Source of the DNA: Rheinheimera pacifica | Lineage (GTDB): Bacteria > Pseudomonadota > Gammaproteobacteria > Enterobacterales > Alteromonadaceae | NCBI RefSeq assembly: GCF_024809855.1 | Contig: NZ_JANUEM010000010.1 | Location: 62,001-126,000 of the forward strand | Length of the DNA: 64,000 nt | Reading direction: 5' to 3' | Shown here: piece by piece, positions 61,922 through 64,000 of the stretch | Numbering within the stretch: position 1 is the stretch's first letter | How the letters are laid out: every line of letters begins with the position of its first letter | Made by a program: the position numbers and the translations under genes | Notes under the pieces: generated by a model | The model's database searches: none | Told to the model about the DNA's origin: nothing | Seen by the model: the letters and a program-made list of their open reading frames with translations, nothing else

Positions 61922-64000
61922 TTAATAACCAAATACCCGGATGCCGACGCCCTCTAGCACCGAATCCTCAATATTGTTCTTATAACCCTCTGGCCACATG
62001 GCGTTGGTTACTGCGTAATCCGTCGCACTGGTGTCTAACAGACGTATTGTCCAGGTGCCTTTACCATTTTCACCATAGAAAGCATTAGATAAAAAGACAG
62101 AGTTTTTCAGTATATATCCTTCACTGTAACCTGCAGAAAAATCTACCGCTGGATCAGCGATTGCCTGTTTGGAGGACAACAATATACTGGTAGTTCCGCT
62201 TGGTGAGGTAACTTCAATTGCGAGATCGATACCTGCTGTGGTCTGGCTTGTCAGGGTATCTGATCTCAGCTCAGCATTGGCAACATCAAAAGCAAATTGA
62301 ACACCTTCAATGGTAATATCATCAGTAAGCTCCAATGTCGTTACCGTGCCCCCTGCATTGTTATCCGGAATTGCCAGCGCCAGCGCAGGCTCATCCGCCT
62401 GAGTGCCTGCTGCTATCCATGGTGTGATTATTTGTGTTGGTAAGGCAACACCATAGTTTTTCGCCATTGCTACTGCAGCCCCTGCATTAACACGGCCAAA
62501 GCCATACAGATTGTTATGACTATAGCCTGCAGCATTTTCAACCCAGCCCAGATGCGCGGCAAATTTGTCTGCGCCTATTTCCAGCTCTACCACTGCATTG
62601 TCGGCATCAACTTTAGTACTGGTTTTTACCAGGATATTTTTGATATCACGGTAAGAAAGGTTCGGATTAGCACTGTGAATTAAGGCAATAACACCAGCCG
62701 CATTGGGTGCCGCTGAAGAAGTACCATTAAATGTACTGGTGTAATTGCAACTGGGGTTTTCCGGATGCCCGGGATAGTTAAACGGGGTGAAAGCGGCATC
62801 ATACTCTGCCCAACCACCGGCATCTACGTATGGGAAACTGCTATAACCGCGTAGACAAGTCATCTGATCAGTGGTAACCATCGCTGGTGCCAGATCTCCA
62901 TATTCTCCTGCCGGCGCTGAAATCAGCACATTCGCACCCGCCGTAGAGTAACTGGTGTGTTTGCCGTTAGAGTTTACTGCCGCAACAGAGAAATAGAATG
63001 GTGTATTTTGCGAAGGTTCAAAATTGCCATTCAAACAAGTAAGGCCCAGCTCATTGGCTGCAGTACAGATAGAGCCAACCCAACTATTGTTGCCGGGGCG
63101 CAGAAAGCTGTTACCACTGGATTTGGTATTTACGGCACCTAAACCAGAACGCAGTTGTGTAGCCGAATATTCCTGCACTGCCTCTTCAAATAAATCATAA
63201 GAAATAACAGCAGGGTAGCTGATACCATAGCTACGGTTGAAAACGGTTAAAGGCTCACTTTCAGTGATGCCGCTGCCTGGAATGCCGTGACTTAAAGCGC
63301 CATTTAAATCAGACTGAGCTTGTAAATAGTTCATGCCAATTAGCTTGGTATGCGGTGCAACGCCGCGTCCACCCAAGCCATTCCAGCCTTCAGCAGCTAT
63401 CAATCCTGCAACACTGGTTCCATGATCACCCAAATTGCTCGTCGATGTCGGATCGGTTACGTTCAGTGAGCCTGGGATCAAATTCAGTGAACGATTGGGC
63501 AGAATATTTGCTGCCAAATCTTCGTGTGCAATTTCCAATCCGGAGTCAACTACAACAGCAATACTGCCCTCACCGGTAACACCTTGTTGGTAAGCCGCTA
63601 CTACATTCATGTCTTCGCCCGGCACCAACATATCAGCATCAACTCTGGCAGCGATCCAATCGTCAGCAACCTCTGGTTCGAAACCTGCTTCGGCGATCAG
63701 AAACGCCCTAATTGCCTCCAGATTTAACGAGTATGCAGCCTGCCCGGTGTTGCGCAAATGCCATTGCTGATAAGCCAATGGATCTGATACCGGTGCAGCA
63801 ATATTTAGCGATGCAGTAGCGGAAAGGCTACCGTCGCTGACCGTATATTGTATTGTGGTAGCTTCGTCGGCCAGTGGCAGGTAGCTAAACGTTGTGCCCT
63901 GCACAGTCAGAATGCCGTAACGTAAAGTATAAGTGCCTTGTGAACCAGTAACAGCTGCTCCGTTTTCGCTAATAGAGGTAATTTGCAGTGAGTCTTTCAC
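61922..64000 (-). CDS. Subtilisin-like S8 protease with P domain, N terminus beyond window
   Basis: The visible 692 residues lack the start. First comes a cadherin-like or VCBS-like stretch (about 1-70), then the S8 domain: catalytic Asp in VVVDSGLEIAHEDL, His in GDHGTSVAGLIAA and Ser in NGTSSAAPNAAGVIALI. The C-terminal part (about 545-692) is a proprotein-convertase P domain (GTWTIRLLDTSATDY). No propeptide is seen in this part, but one could lie upstream. Probably secreted; no signal peptide is visible because the edge cuts the gene. Followed by the chaperone-like gene on the same strand. Confidence 0.9.
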   Translation of the reverse strand: MKDSLQITSISENGAAVTGSQGTYTLRYGILTVQGTTFSYLPLADEATTIQYTVSDGSLSATASLNIAAPVSDPLAYQQWHLRNTGQAAYSLNLEAIRAFLIAEAGFEPEVADDWIAARVDADMLVPGEDMNVVAAYQQGVTGEGSIAVVVDSGLEIAHEDLAANILPNRSLNLIPGSLNVTDPTSTSNLGDHGTSVAGLIAAEGWNGLGGRGVAPHTKLIGMNYLQAQSDLNGALSHGIPGSGITESEPLTVFNRSYGISYPAVISYDLFEEAVQEYSATQLRSGLGAVNTKSSGNSFLRPGNNSWVGSICTAANELGLTCLNGNFEPSQNTPFYFSVAAVNSNGKHTSYSTAGANVLISAPAGEYGDLAPAMVTTDQMTCLRGYSSFPYVDAGGWAEYDAAFTPFNYPGHPENPSCNYTSTFNGTSSAAPNAAGVIALIHSANPNLSYRDIKNILVKTSTKVDADNAVVELEIGADKFAAHLGWVENAAGYSHNNLYGFGRVNAGAAVAMAKNYGVALPTQIITPWIAAGTQADEPALALAIPDNNAGGTVTTLELTDDITIEGVQFAFDVANAELRSDTLTSQTTAGIDLAIEVTSPSGTTSILLSSKQAIADPAVDFSAGYSEGYILKNSVFLSNAFYGENGKGTWTIRLLDTSATDYAVTNAMWPEGYKNNIEDSVLEGVGIRVFGY

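Overview
This window is a chromosomal segment of a gammaproteobacterium. Base composition is moderate and gene content is almost entirely core. Three conserved neighbourhoods match Escherichia coli synteny: trxA-rho diverging from rhlB-gppA, ubiE-ubiJ-ubiB-tatABCD, and ompR-envZ/greB/tex. A caa3-type cytochrome oxidase locus, a TonB receptor paired with a secreted S9 peptidase, DUF885 and M14 peptidases and a lipoprotein Cu-Zn SOD point to an aerobic Alteromonadales-like organism (Rheinheimera/Alishewanella/Arsukibacterium-type). That placement is inferred from gene content and protein resemblance, not from a marker search. I saw no rRNA, tRNA, CRISPR array, insertion sequence or prophage.

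Layout: 1-8.1 kb holds the end of deoA, a periplasmic binding protein, ndh, rho, trxA, rhlB, gppA and sodC. From 8.3 to 15.3 kb lie chaB and a four-gene operon of VTT membrane protein, six-hairpin glycosidase, GT4 glycosyltransferase and an alkaline-phosphatase/EEP fusion. I regard this operon as the least explained system here. From 15.3 to 22.7 kb a long leftward operon combines ubiquinone biosynthesis, Tat export, an uncharacterised secreted protein, tatD, a diguanylate cyclase and hemB. A second diguanylate cyclase, a DUF885 lipoprotein, small unknown genes, an EVE protein, tesB, plsB and lexA (two SOS boxes) reach 31.3 kb.

31.6-39.8 kb is the caa3 oxidase locus (coxB-coxA-ctaG-coxC, an antisense DUF2909 gene, SURF1, a SCO-like unknown, ctaA, cyoE, SCO). 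It is followed by a polysaccharide deacetylase, nfuA, an M14 peptidase, comF and bioH. At 45.8-48.5 kb are a rod-like small protein, a SprA-related putative metalloprotease, a palindromic repeat element and a Shewanella-like protein phosphatase. 48.7-56.1 kb holds a TonB receptor, an S9 peptidase and a membrane-bound winged-helix regulator with a periplasmic beta-propeller. 56.2-61.3 kb holds tex, greB, ompR and envZ. The right edge carries a subtilisin-like protease with a P domain (cut by the window) followed by a small secreted protein that looks like its external chaperone.

Themes: respiration (NDH-2, ubiquinone synthesis, porphobilinogen synthesis, heme A, caa3 oxidase and its copper assembly) and envelope proteolysis and export (Tat, S9, M14, S8, DUF885). 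Gene packing is dense: many neighbours overlap by 1-11 bases, and several convergent pairs overlap at their 3' ends.
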